A stretch of DNA of 64,000 bases from Nonomuraea indica (GTDB lineage Bacteria; Actinomycetota; Actinomycetes; Streptosporangiales; Streptosporangiaceae), in the NCBI RefSeq assembly GCF_002850745.1, contig NZ_KZ559474.1, positions 112,029 through 176,028 of the forward strand, given 5' to 3'. The notes below the pieces were generated by a model. The model ran no database searches. It had not been told where the DNA came from and saw only the letters and a list, made by a program, of their open reading frames with translations. Position numbers and translations under genes: made by a program. Below are positions 45,575 to 54,514 of this stretch, in pieces (the first letter of the stretch is position 1; each line of letters begins with the position of its first letter).

Positions 45575-46861
45575 ATGCGTGCCCCGGCAGGTTCGGAGCT
45601 CATGCGACCTTCGGCGATCCGTCAGGATCTCAGCTTCCTCATGCGCTCGCGCAGGCGGCGCGATCCTCGGTGGCTGGTGCCGTTCATCGTGGTGACGCTG
45701 GTGGCGGTGCTGACCGCCGACGTCCTGCTGCTCGCCCAGGCCGGGCAGCAGGAGGGGCGGCAGGGCGCCCAGCGCTACGGGCAGAGCGCGCGCGGGCCGC
45801 GCCCGGCCACGGGGCAGCGGCCGGCGACCACGCAGCCCCGCCCGTCCCCGGCGCAGACCCTCGTCGCCGAGGCCAAAGCCGTGCAGCCGGTCAGGCCGCT
45901 GGCGAAGCTGCGCAAACCCCACCTGTTCGTGGTGACGCGCAAGCCGTTCACCAGAGAGCTGCTGGAGAAGGTGGCCGCGCAGCGCGGGGTGACCGCGCTG
46001 GAGCTCGCCGACGCGGCCTCCATCATGCTCGACGACAAACGGGTGCAGACGCTGGGCGTCGACCCCTCGACGTTCCGCGCCTACACCCCCAAGGTGACCG
46101 CCGCCTCCGACCCGCTGTGGAGCAACATCGCCGCGGGTGACGTGGCGGTGTCCTTCGTGCTCGGCACCGACGGCGGGCTGCAGCTGCACAGCCGGGTCGC
46201 CGGCCCGGCCGGGCCGTTACGCATCGGCGCCTACGCCACCACCGGCTTCGGCGCGGTCGACGCCGTCGTCTCCAAGGAGACGGCCCGCTCCCTCGGCCTG
46301 CCGCGCGACAACGCGCTGATCGTCAGCGCCCCCAAGGCCGACTCGGTCAAACTGCGCGCCGCCCTGCTCAAAGTGCTGCCGAAGGGCACCCAGGTGGCCA
46401 CGGTCAACCCGGTGCTGCGGCCCGTCCAGGCCAAGGCGCGTCCCTCCGCCGCCGGCGCGTACATGTCGGGCCAGCAGCTCACCGTGGCGCTGCGCGCGGC
46501 CGCCTCCAAGCTGGGGCGGCCCTACGTGTGGGGCGCCGAGGGTCCCGACACCTTCGACTGCTCCGGGCTGGTGCAGTGGGCCTTCGCCCAGGCGGGGGTG
46601 AGGGTGCCGCGGGTGACGCACCAGCAGTGGGTCGCCGGCCCGCAGGTGCCGCTCTCGCAGGCGCAGCCCGGCGACCTGCTCTTCTGGCGCAGCGATCCGA
46701 CCAACCCCGGCTACATCTCCCACGTGGCCATCTACTGGGGTGACGGCAAGATGCTGCACGCGCCCCGCACCGGCGACGTGGTCAAGATCGCCCCGGTCCA
46801 CACCCGCAACTTCGCCGGGGTGGTCCGCGTGAGCCCGCCCGTGGCGGCCCGCGTCAGGTAG
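45575..46861 (+). CDS. NlpC/P60 peptidoglycan endopeptidase, membrane-anchored
   Basis: A 428-residue envelope hydrolase (ATG 45602 would give 419). It has a membrane anchor (about 34-55), a Pro/Gln-rich linker, a middle alpha/beta region of unknown fold (about 95-275) and the NlpC/P60 domain at the C-terminus. The catalytic triad is Cys in DTFDCSGLVQWAF, His in YISHVAIYWG and His in MLHAPRTGD. It cuts peptide stems in the wall. Codon 215 is TTA. Two near-identical start regions (CGGAACTCATGCG and CGGAGCTCATGCG) make the start ambiguous. Confidence 0.88.
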   Translation: MRAPAGSELMRPSAIRQDLSFLMRSRRRRDPRWLVPFIVVTLVAVLTADVLLLAQAGQQEGRQGAQRYGQSARGPRPATGQRPATTQPRPSPAQTLVAEAKAVQPVRPLAKLRKPHLFVVTRKPFTRELLEKVAAQRGVTALELADAASIMLDDKRVQTLGVDPSTFRAYTPKVTAASDPLWSNIAAGDVAVSFVLGTDGGLQLHSRVAGPAGPLRIGAYATTGFGAVDAVVSKETARSLGLPRDNALIVSAPKADSVKLRAALLKVLPKGTQVATVNPVLRPVQAKARPSAAGAYMSGQQLTVALRAAASKLGRPYVWGAEGPDTFDCSGLVQWAFAQAGVRVPRVTHQQWVAGPQVPLSQAQPGDLLFWRSDPTNPGYISHVAIYWGDGKMLHAPRTGDVVKIAPVHTRNFAGVVRVSPPVAARVR

Positions 46862-46923
46862 TCCCGCTCTCGGCGTCTCGCCGGGCGCGTGCATTCGGCC
46901 TGTTGTCGTGTAATTCTGATTAC

Positions 46924-47427
46924 ATGGAAGCAGCACAGGTGCGCGCCTGGTTCGCCGGGCGACTTCCGGAGGGCTGGTTCACCGCCGCGCCGGAGATCGT
47001 TCAGGACCGCGAGGAGATCGCCGTGGTCGGCGTCCTGCCCGACCCGCCCGGCGAGGTGCCGGAGGAGGAGCGTCCCGCCCTGGTCGAGGGGATGGTGGCG
47101 CGCTTCCGTGAGGAGACCCGCGAACGGCGGGTCGAGATCGCCCGGGAGGCCGAGCGGAAGTTCCGGCAGAAGGTCTCGTGGGGTGTCGTCTGCGGCGGGC
47201 AGACAGTGATGTTCACCACACTGTCGGTGCCGGTGATGACGCGGCTGCGCCAGTCGGAGCGCCAGGTGCTCGACACGCTGGTCGCCGCGGGCGTGGCACG
47301 CAGCCGCAGCGACGCGCTGGCCTGGTGCGTGCGGTTGGTCGGCCGCAACACCGACACCTGGCTGGCCGAATTGCGTGACGCGCTGCGCCACGTCGACCGG
47401 GTCCGCGCCTCCGGCCCCGACCTCTGA
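46924..47427 (+). CDS. Uncharacterised actinobacterial protein
   Basis: A 167-residue soluble protein. The N-terminal half has WFAGRLPEGWFTAAPEIVQDREEIAVVGVLPDP; the C-terminal half is helical, with a ribbon-helix-helix-like LDTLVAAGVARSRSDALAWCVRLVG (about 115-150). A small DNA- or protein-binding role is possible. ATG 46924 is preceded by GTAAT-TCTG-ATTAC at 46909-46922, which overlaps a possible -10, so the mRNA may be leaderless. Confidence 0.65.
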   Translation: MEAAQVRAWFAGRLPEGWFTAAPEIVQDREEIAVVGVLPDPPGEVPEEERPALVEGMVARFREETRERRVEIAREAERKFRQKVSWGVVCGGQTVMFTTLSVPVMTRLRQSERQVLDTLVAAGVARSRSDALAWCVRLVGRNTDTWLAELRDALRHVDRVRASGPDL

Positions 47428-47461
47428 TCGCCGCGCGGGGCAGGGGAAATCGGGCGGGAAA

Positions 47462-47514
47462 TGGTTTATACCAGTCGCCTCATTGGTTTAGACCAGAGGC
47501 TGTGGTTTATACCA
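47462..47514. promoter_or_regulatory. Three tandem GntR/DasR-like operators upstream of pckG
   Basis: TGGTTTATACCA (47462-47473), TGGTTTAGACCA (47484-47495) and TGGTTTATACCA (47503-47514). Each has TGGT/ACCA arms, matching the core of the DasR-responsive element TGGTCTAGACCA (HutC/NagR subfamily of GntR). A candidate -10, TAGGCT, follows at 47554. Confidence 0.75.
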
Positions 47515-47587
47515 GGGCCCGGAAGTGACAATTTTAAAACCGCTCCGCGTGGGTAGGCTGCTGCAATCGTCAAGGCCGCTGCCTGCG

Positions 47588-47642
47588 ACGACGGGCGCCG
47601 CCGAAAGGTCTATGCCAATTGGCTTCGGCGCCGCTTCGTCGT
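47588..47642 (+). ncRNA. Structured 5' leader of pckG
   Basis: ACGACG (47588-47593) pairs with CGTCGT (47637-47642). The interior continues through GGCGCCGCCGAA and TTCGGCGCCGCT, with one C-C mismatch, one G-U pair and a bulge. The loop holds GCC-AATT-GGC. A hairpin of about 17 bp, ending 40 nt before the GTG. Confidence 0.5.
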
Positions 47643-47682
47643 TAATGATGACTGGGCCCTGAAGAGTGGAGGAGCCGTAGCC

Positions 47683-49476
47683 GTGTCCCTTTCCGTAGAA
47701 GTCCCGGCCCCGACGACCAATAGCGATTTGGTCGCGTGGGTGAACGAGATAGCGTCCCTTACCCAGCCCGATCGGATCGAGTGGTGCGACGGCTCGGAGG
47801 AGGAGTGGACGCGCCTGACCAACCTCCTCTGCGAGCAGGGCACGTTCACGCGGCTGGCCAAGCGGCCCAACAGCTTCTACGCCAAGTCCGACCCGAGCGA
47901 CGTGGCCCGGGTCGAGGACCGCACCTTCATCTGCTCCGAGCGCGAGGAGGACGCGGGGCCGACCAACAACTGGATCGCCCCCGCGGAGATGCGGGCCACG
48001 TTCGGCGAGCTGTTCAAGGGCTGCATGCGCGGGCGGACCATGTACGTCGTGCCGTTCTGCATGGGGCCGCTCGGCGGCGAGATCTCGCAGCTCGGCGTGG
48101 AGATCACCGACTCGCCGTACGTCGCCGTGTCCATGCGCGTCATGACGCGCATGGGGGAGCGGGCGCTGCGGCTCATCGAGGAGCGCGGCGACTTCGTGCG
48201 CTGCGTGCACAGCGTCGGCGCGCCCCTGGAGCCCGGCCGGCAGGACGTGCCCTGGCCGTGCAACTCCACCAAGTACATCAGCCACTTCCCCGAGACGCGC
48301 GAGATCTGGTCGTACGGCTCCGGTTACGGCGGCAACGCGCTGCTCGGCAAGAAGTGCTACGCCCTGCGCATCGCCAGCACCATGGCCCGCGACGAGGGCT
48401 GGATGGCCGAGCACATGCTCATCCTCAAGCTCACGCCGCCGGACGGCGAGGCCCGCTACGTCGCCGCCGCCTTCCCGAGCGCGTGCGGCAAGACCAACCT
48501 CGCCATGCTCCAGCCGACGATCCCCGGCTGGAAGGTCGAGACCGTGGGCGACGACATCGCCTGGATGCGGTACGGCGAGGACGGCCGGCTCTACGCCATC
48601 AACCCCGAGGCGGGCTTCTTCGGCGTCGCGCCCGGCACCGGCGAGGTCACCAACGCCAACGCGGTCAGGACGCTCTGGGGCAACAGCATCTTCACCAACG
48701 TCGCGCTCACCGACGACGGCGACGTGTGGTGGGAGGGGCTCACCGACGAGCCCCCGGCGCACCTGACCGACTGGAAGGGGCGCTCCTGGACCCCTGACAG
48801 CGACGAGCCGGCGGCCCACCCGAACGCCCGCTTCACCACTCCCGCCGCCCAGTGCCCGACCATCGCACCCGAGTGGCAGGACCCCAAGGGCGTGCCCATC
48901 TCGGCGATCCTGTTCGGCGGCCGCCGCGCCAGCGCCGTGCCGCTCGTGACCGAGTCGCTGAGCTGGGAGCACGGCGTCTTCCTCGGAGCCAACGTCGCCT
49001 CCGAGAAGACCGCAGCCGCCGAGGGCAAGGTCGGCGAGCTGCGCTACGACCCGTTCGCCATGCTGCCGTTCTGCGGCTACAACATGGGCGACTACTTCGG
49101 GCACTGGCTGGAGATGGGCCGCCGTCAGGGGGCCAGGCCGCCGCGCATCTACTACGTCAACTGGTTCCGCAAGGACGCGGACGGGCGGTTCATCTGGCCG
49201 GGCTTCGGCGAGAACAGCCGCGTGCTCAAGTGGATCGTGCAGCGCCTCGACGGCGACGCCAAGGCCGTGCCCACCCCGATCGGGCTGGTGCCCGACACGC
49301 TCGACACCGAGGGGCTGAGCCTGTCGGAGGAGGACCTGCGCACGCTGCTCAGCGTCGATCCCGAGGTCTGGCGCCAGGAGGCCGAGCTGATCCGCTCGCA
49401 CTTCGACACGTTCGGCTCCCACCTGCCCAAGGAGCTGTGGGACGAGTACAACGCGCTGCTGGACCGCCTGTCCTGA
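47683..49476 (+). CDS. pckG: Phosphoenolpyruvate carboxykinase (GTP)
   Basis: A 597-residue gluconeogenic enzyme that converts oxaloacetate and GTP to PEP, CO2 and GDP. The GTP-dependent class is shown by the P-loop FPSACGKTNLAML (with the reactive Cys), YGGNALLGKKCYALRIAS and the Mn/guanine region (FGGRRASAVPLV, GEVTNANAVRTLWGN). GTG 47683 follows GGAGG by about 10 bases. It is monocistronic, behind three operator-like repeats and a structured leader, so it is likely controlled by carbon source. Confidence 0.96.
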   Translation: MSLSVEVPAPTTNSDLVAWVNEIASLTQPDRIEWCDGSEEEWTRLTNLLCEQGTFTRLAKRPNSFYAKSDPSDVARVEDRTFICSEREEDAGPTNNWIAPAEMRATFGELFKGCMRGRTMYVVPFCMGPLGGEISQLGVEITDSPYVAVSMRVMTRMGERALRLIEERGDFVRCVHSVGAPLEPGRQDVPWPCNSTKYISHFPETREIWSYGSGYGGNALLGKKCYALRIASTMARDEGWMAEHMLILKLTPPDGEARYVAAAFPSACGKTNLAMLQPTIPGWKVETVGDDIAWMRYGEDGRLYAINPEAGFFGVAPGTGEVTNANAVRTLWGNSIFTNVALTDDGDVWWEGLTDEPPAHLTDWKGRSWTPDSDEPAAHPNARFTTPAAQCPTIAPEWQDPKGVPISAILFGGRRASAVPLVTESLSWEHGVFLGANVASEKTAAAEGKVGELRYDPFAMLPFCGYNMGDYFGHWLEMGRRQGARPPRIYYVNWFRKDADGRFIWPGFGENSRVLKWIVQRLDGDAKAVPTPIGLVPDTLDTEGLSLSEEDLRTLLSVDPEVWRQEAELIRSHFDTFGSHLPKELWDEYNALLDRLS

Positions 49477-49596
49477 CGGCGCCTTCCCGTGGCCGGTCCC
49501 GCCCTGCGCGGGGCCGGCCGCCTCGTGCCCGGGGACGGCAGGACTCTTGGGGGCTTTTGCGGGTTTAGCGAAGTTGGCGGCGGATATCCCACCGAC

Positions 49597-50178
49597 GTGG
49601 GAGGACTACGTTGCGTCGATGGATCTTTCCTGACCGTCACGCCCGTCGCGTGCACGGACAGCGTGGGCGTGCCGTACGAGGTGACGCTCGAGCTCCGGCG
49701 CGACGGCACGCCGTACGGGACGGTGGGGGAGCGCTGTGGCTGGCTGCTGGCGCGGCTGGCGCGCGGCGTGGCCGAGGCGCGGTCCGGGCGTGGGGCGGCG
49801 GCGCGATGGCCCGATCCCGATGACAGGTTCCCCGACGAGGAGCCGGACAGCGAGCTGTTCGTGTTCCGCTACCGTACGAGGTCGAGCGTGGTGGGCGGCG
49901 GCGAGCTGCGTTGCCAGCTGCGGACGATCCCGCTCTGGGTGCCGCGGGCGGGGCGGCCCGGCCAGTGGCGGCTGACGCGCCGTGCCTTCGTGGAGGCGTG
50001 GGGGACGGGTGGCGTGGGCATGCGGGCGGTGCTCACGTCGGGAGAGCTGGCGGAGTTCGTGAGCGGGCTGGTGGACGAGGCCGAAGGATGCCTCGGCGGC
50101 CGGGGGCTGGCGCGAAATCCGGTTGAAGATCTCCCCAGGAATCCCGTTGAGGGGGCGGGCACAGGCGAAACGCGGTGA
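49597..50178 (+). CDS. Hypothetical protein
   Basis: About 193 residues from GTG 49597; the true start is uncertain. The body, VPYEVTLELRRDGTPYGTVGERCGWLLARLARGVAEA ... WRLTRRAFVEAWGTGGVGMRAVLTSGELAEFV, looks like a compact domain. The C-terminus repeats R/RNPVE (ARNPVEDLPRNPVEG), and the stop lies 56 bp before uppS. No family is recognised. Amino-acid composition favours a real gene. Confidence 0.55.
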   Translation: MGGLRCVDGSFLTVTPVACTDSVGVPYEVTLELRRDGTPYGTVGERCGWLLARLARGVAEARSGRGAAARWPDPDDRFPDEEPDSELFVFRYRTRSSVVGGGELRCQLRTIPLWVPRAGRPGQWRLTRRAFVEAWGTGGVGMRAVLTSGELAEFVSGLVDEAEGCLGGRGLARNPVEDLPRNPVEGAGTGETR

Positions 50179-50233
50179 TAATTGCCTGTTAGGTCATTCG
50201 GCCATTGGCACCGCACCACTGGGGAGGGACTCC

Positions 50234-50995
50234 GTGGGCCTGCGCGACCTGGTCTACCGGCTGTACGAGCGTCGGCTGGAGACCAAGCTGTCGAGGGACA
50301 GCATGCCCCGGCACGTCGGGGTCATCATCGACGGCAACCGCCGCTGGGCCCGTGCCATGGGCATGCGCGACGTCTCCAGCGGCCACCGCAAGGGCGCCGA
50401 CAAGATCTCCGAGCTGCTCACCTGGTGCCGTGACACCGGCGTCGAGGTGGTCACGGTGTGGATGCTCTCCAACGACAACCTCAACCGGCCCCGCGAGGAG
50501 CTGGACCCCCTCCTGCGCATCATCGAGGACGTGACGCAGGAGCTGGTGGACCAGGGCTGGCGGATCAGCCCCGTCGGCGCGCTCGACCTCCTGCCCGACA
50601 GGACAGCCAATGTCCTGAAAAATGCGAAAGAAGCAACATCACACCGTCCGGGCCTGATTGTGAACGTTGCAGTTGGGTATGGAGGAAGACGTGAGATTGC
50701 CGATGCGGTGCGCTCACTCCTCCAGGAGCACGCCAGCAAGGGGGCGAGCATCGAGGACCTCGTCGAGGTTCTCGATGTCGAGCACATCGCGGAGCATCTC
50801 TACACTCGCGGTCAGCCCGACCCGGACCTTCTCATCCGGACGTCGGGCGAGCAGCGGCTGTCGGGCTTCATGCTCTGGCAGAGCGCTCACTCGGAGTTCT
50901 ACTTCCACGAGGCCTACTGGCCTGACTTCCGCAGGGTCGACTTCCTGCGGGCGCTGCGCGACTATGCCGCGAGACACCGGCGTTACGGTTCCTGA
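50234..50995 (+). CDS. uppS: (2Z)-isoprenyl diphosphate synthase (UppS / Z-FPP synthase family)
   Basis: A 253-residue cis-prenyltransferase that adds isopentenyl units to make polyprenyl diphosphate carriers for wall synthesis. Motifs: HVGVIIDGNRRWARAMG (Mg/substrate loop), VWMLSNDNLNRP, VGYGGRREIADAV and LLIRTSGEQRLSGFMLWQSAHSEFYF. GTG 50234 follows GGGGAGGGA. Actinobacteria often have two such genes. The nearby phoH matches the short-chain (Z-farnesyl) locus of mycobacteria, so product length is uncertain. Confidence 0.93.
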   Translation: MGLRDLVYRLYERRLETKLSRDSMPRHVGVIIDGNRRWARAMGMRDVSSGHRKGADKISELLTWCRDTGVEVVTVWMLSNDNLNRPREELDPLLRIIEDVTQELVDQGWRISPVGALDLLPDRTANVLKNAKEATSHRPGLIVNVAVGYGGRREIADAVRSLLQEHASKGASIEDLVEVLDVEHIAEHLYTRGQPDPDLLIRTSGEQRLSGFMLWQSAHSEFYFHEAYWPDFRRVDFLRALRDYAARHRRYGS

Positions 50996-51029
50996 TGGGA
51001 CATCTGGGTATCCAGTACGTAACGTTGGA

Positions 51030-51054
51030 AGTGTCCGGTCACAGGCCGGACACT
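51030..51054 (+). terminator. Stem-loop downstream of uppS
   Basis: AGTGTCCGG and CCGGACACT form a perfect 9-bp stem over TCACAGG. No U-run follows. The spacer to phoH also contains GGGTGCCCG-type short repeats. Confidence 0.5.
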
Positions 51055-51202
51055 CCGGAAAGGGCCCATCCTTGCGCCACGAACTGCCGAGGGGGGCCGG
51101 AACCCGGCGCCGACGGCACGTGACGGCCGAGGGCACGGGTCCGGTCCGATTCCCACCTCGTCTGCAGGGTGCCCGTTCCCGCGGGTGCCCGGGGGAGAAC
51201 GT

Positions 51203-52537
51203 GTGGCAGTGTCCTCGAGCAACCCTTCCACCCAGCCCACCGAGCGCGAGCCGGGCAAGCGCACGTACGTGCTGGACACCTCGGTCCTGCTAGCCGACCC
51301 GGCGGCGATGACGCGCTTCGCGGAGCACGAGGTCGTCCTCCCGATCGTGGTCATCACCGAGCTGGAGGGAAAGCGGCACCATCCCGAACTCGGCTACTTC
51401 GCGCGCAAGGCCCTGCGCTACCTCGACGACCTGCGCGTGAGGTACGGCAGGCTGGACGAGCCGATGCCCACGGGGGACGGCACCATCAGGGTCGAGCTCA
51501 ACCACAGCGACCCCTCCATCCTGCCCGTCGGCTTCCGCCTGGGCGACAACGACACCCGCATCCTGACCGTGGCCCGCGCACTGGCCGCGGAGGGCTGCGA
51601 CGTGGTGCTGGTCTCCAAGGACCTGCCGATGCGGGTCAAGGCCGCCTCGATCGGGCTGGCGGCGGAGGAGTACCGCGCCGAGCTGGTCGTCGAGTCGGGC
51701 TGGACCGGGATGGCCGAGATGCAGGTCACCACCGAGGACGTCGAGACGCTCTTCGACAAGGGCACCGCCGACCTGGAGGAGGCCAGGGACCTGCCCACGC
51801 ACACCGGTCTGCGGCTGCTGTCGAGCAAGGGCTCGGCGCTCGGCCGGGTGCTGCCCGACAAGTCGGTGCGGCTGGTGCGGGGCGACCGCGAGGTGTTCGG
51901 GCTGCACGGCCGCTCCGCCGAGCAGCGCATCGCGCTCGACCTGCTCATGGACCCGGAGATCGGCATCGTCTCGCTCGGCGGCCGGGCCGGCACCGGCAAG
52001 TCGGCGCTGGCGCTCTGCGCGGGCCTGGAGGCCGTGCTGGAGCGCCGCCAGCACCGCAAGGTCATCGTCTTCCGCCCCATCTACGCCGTGGGCGGGCAGG
52101 AGCTCGGCTACCTGCCCGGCACGGAGGGCGAGAAGATGGGGCCGTGGGGCCAGGCCGTCCACGACACGCTCGGCGCGGTGACCACGCCCGAGGTGATCGA
52201 GGAGGTCCTCGACCGGGGCATGCTGGAGGTCCTGCCGCTCACCCACATCCGGGGCCGCTCGCTGCACGACGCCTTCGTGATCGTGGACGAGGCCCAGTCG
52301 CTGGAGCGCGGCGTGCTGCTGACCGTGCTCAGCCGCATCGGCGCCAACTCCAGGGTGGTGCTCACCCACGACATCGCCCAGCGCGACAACCTGCGGGTCG
52401 GCCGGCACGACGGCGTCGTCGCGGTGGTCGAGAAGCTCAAGGGCCACCCGCTGTTCGCGCACGTCACGCTGACCAGGTCGGAGCGGTCGCCGATCGCCGC
52501 CCTGGTCACCGAGATGCTGGAGGACATCACCCTCTAG
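51203..52537 (+). CDS. phoH: PIN-PhoH fusion ATPase (PhoH2)
   Basis: A 444-residue protein. The N-terminal PIN ribonuclease domain (about 20-150) starts YVLDTSVLLADP, with acidic residues in VVITELEGKRHH and GDNDTRILTVARAL. The C-terminal PhoH ATPase (about 225-440) has Walker A GGRAGTGKSALAL and Walker B DAFVIVDEAQSLE, and RIGANSRVVLTHDIAQRD. PhoH2 of mycobacteria couples RNA unwinding to PIN cleavage. GTG 51203 follows GGGGGAGAAC. Its terminator lies inside the convergent lipoprotein gene. Confidence 0.93.
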   Translation: MAVSSSNPSTQPTEREPGKRTYVLDTSVLLADPAAMTRFAEHEVVLPIVVITELEGKRHHPELGYFARKALRYLDDLRVRYGRLDEPMPTGDGTIRVELNHSDPSILPVGFRLGDNDTRILTVARALAAEGCDVVLVSKDLPMRVKAASIGLAAEEYRAELVVESGWTGMAEMQVTTEDVETLFDKGTADLEEARDLPTHTGLRLLSSKGSALGRVLPDKSVRLVRGDREVFGLHGRSAEQRIALDLLMDPEIGIVSLGGRAGTGKSALALCAGLEAVLERRQHRKVIVFRPIYAVGGQELGYLPGTEGEKMGPWGQAVHDTLGAVTTPEVIEEVLDRGMLEVLPLTHIRGRSLHDAFVIVDEAQSLERGVLLTVLSRIGANSRVVLTHDIAQRDNLRVGRHDGVVAVVEKLKGHPLFAHVTLTRSERSPIAALVTEMLEDITL

Positions 52538-52538
52538 C

Positions 52539-53078
52539 TCACCTGAGATCTCCGCAGATGAACCGCCCCTCCGTCCTGGAGGGGCGGTTCTCGTACTGAT
52601 GGACGATCTTGACCTGCTCGAAGGCGGCGTCCTGCTGGGCCGTGCAGACGATCTGGGCCTTGCCGAGCCTGGACAGCCGGCCCTGCCCCTTGACGAACAC
52701 CGTCAACGTGGAGGTCCGCGGAAGCTGCACCTCATCGCGCTGCACGGGGTTGAGCGAGTCCTCGATGCCCTCGAACGTGAAGCCGCGCAGCGCGGTGTCA
52801 CGGTCGCCGAGCGGCTGGCCGGAGGCCGCGAACAGGGCGGTGAGCAGGCTCTCGACCGTGTCCGACTCGACGTCGGCGGGCTCCAGCGCGAGCTGGCCGT
52901 TCTTCAGCAGGTAGATGGTCTTGGACGGCGGCGGCACCTCGACGGTCGGCGGCTTGGCCCGCTCCTGCACGTCGGTCGGCGCGATCCCGCACCCCGCCGC
53001 CGCCACAGCCGTCGCCACCGCCGTGACGAGCAGCGCCGCGCCCGAGCGCGTGGCTCCCAGGAGTCGCCGGCCGGTCAT
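52539..53078 (-). CDS. Lipoprotein with GerMN-like domain
   Basis: A 179-residue lipoprotein. The signal peptide ends AVAAAGC-GIAP (lipobox Cys about 30). The rest, KTIYLLKNGQLALEPADV ... TVESLLTALFAASG ... LTVFVKGQGRLSRLGKAQIVC, resembles a GerMN-type domain. Its ATG overlaps the kinase stop (ATGA), so it is the third gene of the response regulator/kinase operon and probably an external sensor accessory. The last dozen codons are formed by the phoH terminator hairpin. Confidence 0.75.
   Translation of the reverse strand: MTGRRLLGATRSGAALLVTAVATAVAAAGCGIAPTDVQERAKPPTVEVPPPSKTIYLLKNGQLALEPADVESDTVESLLTALFAASGQPLGDRDTALRGFTFEGIEDSLNPVQRDEVQLPRTSTLTVFVKGQGRLSRLGKAQIVCTAQQDAAFEQVKIVHQYENRPSRTEGRFICGDLR
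52560..52590 (+). terminator. phoH terminator, inside the convergent lipoprotein ORF
   Basis: GAACCGCCCCTCC and GGAGGGGCGGTTC form a perfect 13-bp stem with loop GTCCT, followed by TCGTACT, 22 bp after the phoH stop. Confidence 0.75.
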
Positions 53079-54514
53079 GCGCGGGGCAGCCAGACCGTGA
53101 AGAGCGTGCCGGGGTCCTGGGCACGCACCGAGACGGTGCCGCCGTGCAGGTGCACGTTGGCCCGCGCGATGGCCAGCCCCAGACCGCTGCCCTGGCTGCG
53201 GGCCCGCCCCGCCCCGGCCTTGTAGAACCGGTCGAAGACGTGCGGCAGCGCCTCCGGGGGGATGCCCTTGCCGTGGTCGCGTACCTTCACCTCCAGGCCG
53301 TTCTCCGTGCCGCGGGCGCTGACCTGCACCGGCGGTCCGCCGTGCTTGAGCGCGTTGCCGACGAGATTGGCCACGATCACGTCGAACCTCCTCGGGTCGA
53401 GGTTGGCGGCCAGGCCCTTCGGGGCGCTGACCCGTACCTCGCCGGACCAGCCGCGCACCTCCAGGCAGTCGTGGACGGCGTCGGCCACGTTCACCGTCTC
53501 CAGGTTGAGCGTGGCCGTGCCCGCGTCGAAGCGGCTGATCTCGATGAGGTGCTCGATCAGCTCCCGCAGGCGCTCGATCTCGCGGAGCACCAGCCGCACC
53601 GCCTCACCCGTGTCCGGGGGCAGCCGGTCGGCCTCCTCGTGCAGCATGTCGGCCACGGCCGTCATCGCGGTCACCGGCGTGCGCAGCTCGTGGGAGACGT
53701 CCGCCACGAACCTGCGTGACATGGCCTCCAGCGCGCGCAGCTCCGACACACTGAGCTCCAGGGCCGCCGCCGCGTCGTTGAACCTGGAGGTCAGCTCCGC
53801 CAGCTCGTCCTGCCCGTGCACCGGCAGGCGCGTGTCGAGCCTGCCCTCGCCGAGCGCCTGCGCGGCCGCGCTCAGCCGCCTCACCGGCAGCAGCACCTGC
53901 CGGGCCGACACCAGGGCGACGACCAGGGCGATCAGCACGACCGCCGTGCCGCCCTGGGTGAGCCGGGTCCTGAGCATGGACAGCTGGTTCTCCTCGGCGC
54001 GGAGCGGGAAGAAGACGAACGCCCGCAGCCCCGTGGCCTCGGCGTCCTTGCCGCTCTGGCGGTAGACCTCGGAGCCGACGATGAGCCACAGCTCGTTGTC
54101 GATCACCCTGCGCTGAGTGACGAGGTGCCCCTTGGCCCTGCCGTACAGCTCGTTCGGCACGTCGTCCATGGTCAGCGGGCCGTCGGAGTAGGTCAGGTCG
54201 CGATACTCCACCATGACGCTGCGGCCGGGCCCGTCGAGCGCCTGGGCCAGCGAGGCCAGCTCGGCGCTGCCCGGCGCCGCCTCGCCCGGCCGGAGCCGGC
54301 CGATGGGGAAGGTGATCCGGTCCAGCTCCCTCGTGACCACGCCGATGGCGTTGTCCTCGGCCCGCTGCACGAGGGCGGTCTTGGCGAGCTCGAAGCCGAT
54401 CGTCGCCACCAGCACGGACGCCAGCACCCCGACCAGGGTGAAGGTGATGACCAGCCGCGCGCGCAGCCCGGTGGGGGGCCGCAGCACGGGCCGTGCTGCG
54501 AGCCGTGCTCGCAT
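53075..54514 (-). CDS. Sensor histidine kinase (AfsQ2/MtrB-like)
   Basis: A 479-residue membrane kinase. It has two membrane helices (about 22-45 and 185-207) flanking an extracytoplasmic sensor of about 140 residues, a HAMP domain, HisKA with RRFVADVSHELRTPVTAM, and HATPase with N box NLVGNALKHGG, DHGKGIPPEALPHVFDRFYK and GSGLGLAIARANV. ATG 54514 overlaps the response regulator stop. The three-gene layout (regulator, kinase, lipoprotein) resembles afsQ-type systems; the stimulus is unknown. Confidence 0.9.
   Translation of the reverse strand: MRARLAARPVLRPPTGLRARLVITFTLVGVLASVLVATIGFELAKTALVQRAEDNAIGVVTRELDRITFPIGRLRPGEAAPGSAELASLAQALDGPGRSVMVEYRDLTYSDGPLTMDDVPNELYGRAKGHLVTQRRVIDNELWLIVGSEVYRQSGKDAEATGLRAFVFFPLRAEENQLSMLRTRLTQGGTAVVLIALVVALVSARQVLLPVRRLSAAAQALGEGRLDTRLPVHGQDELAELTSRFNDAAAALELSVSELRALEAMSRRFVADVSHELRTPVTAMTAVADMLHEEADRLPPDTGEAVRLVLREIERLRELIEHLIEISRFDAGTATLNLETVNVADAVHDCLEVRGWSGEVRVSAPKGLAANLDPRRFDVIVANLVGNALKHGGPPVQVSARGTENGLEVKVRDHGKGIPPEALPHVFDRFYKAGAGRARSQGSGLGLAIARANVHLHGGTVSVRAQDPGTLFTVWLPRA

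Noticed and set aside
51120..51200. GGGTGCCCG short repeats before phoH as a riboswitch
   Set aside because: Only simple GC-rich repeats; no recognised aptamer core.
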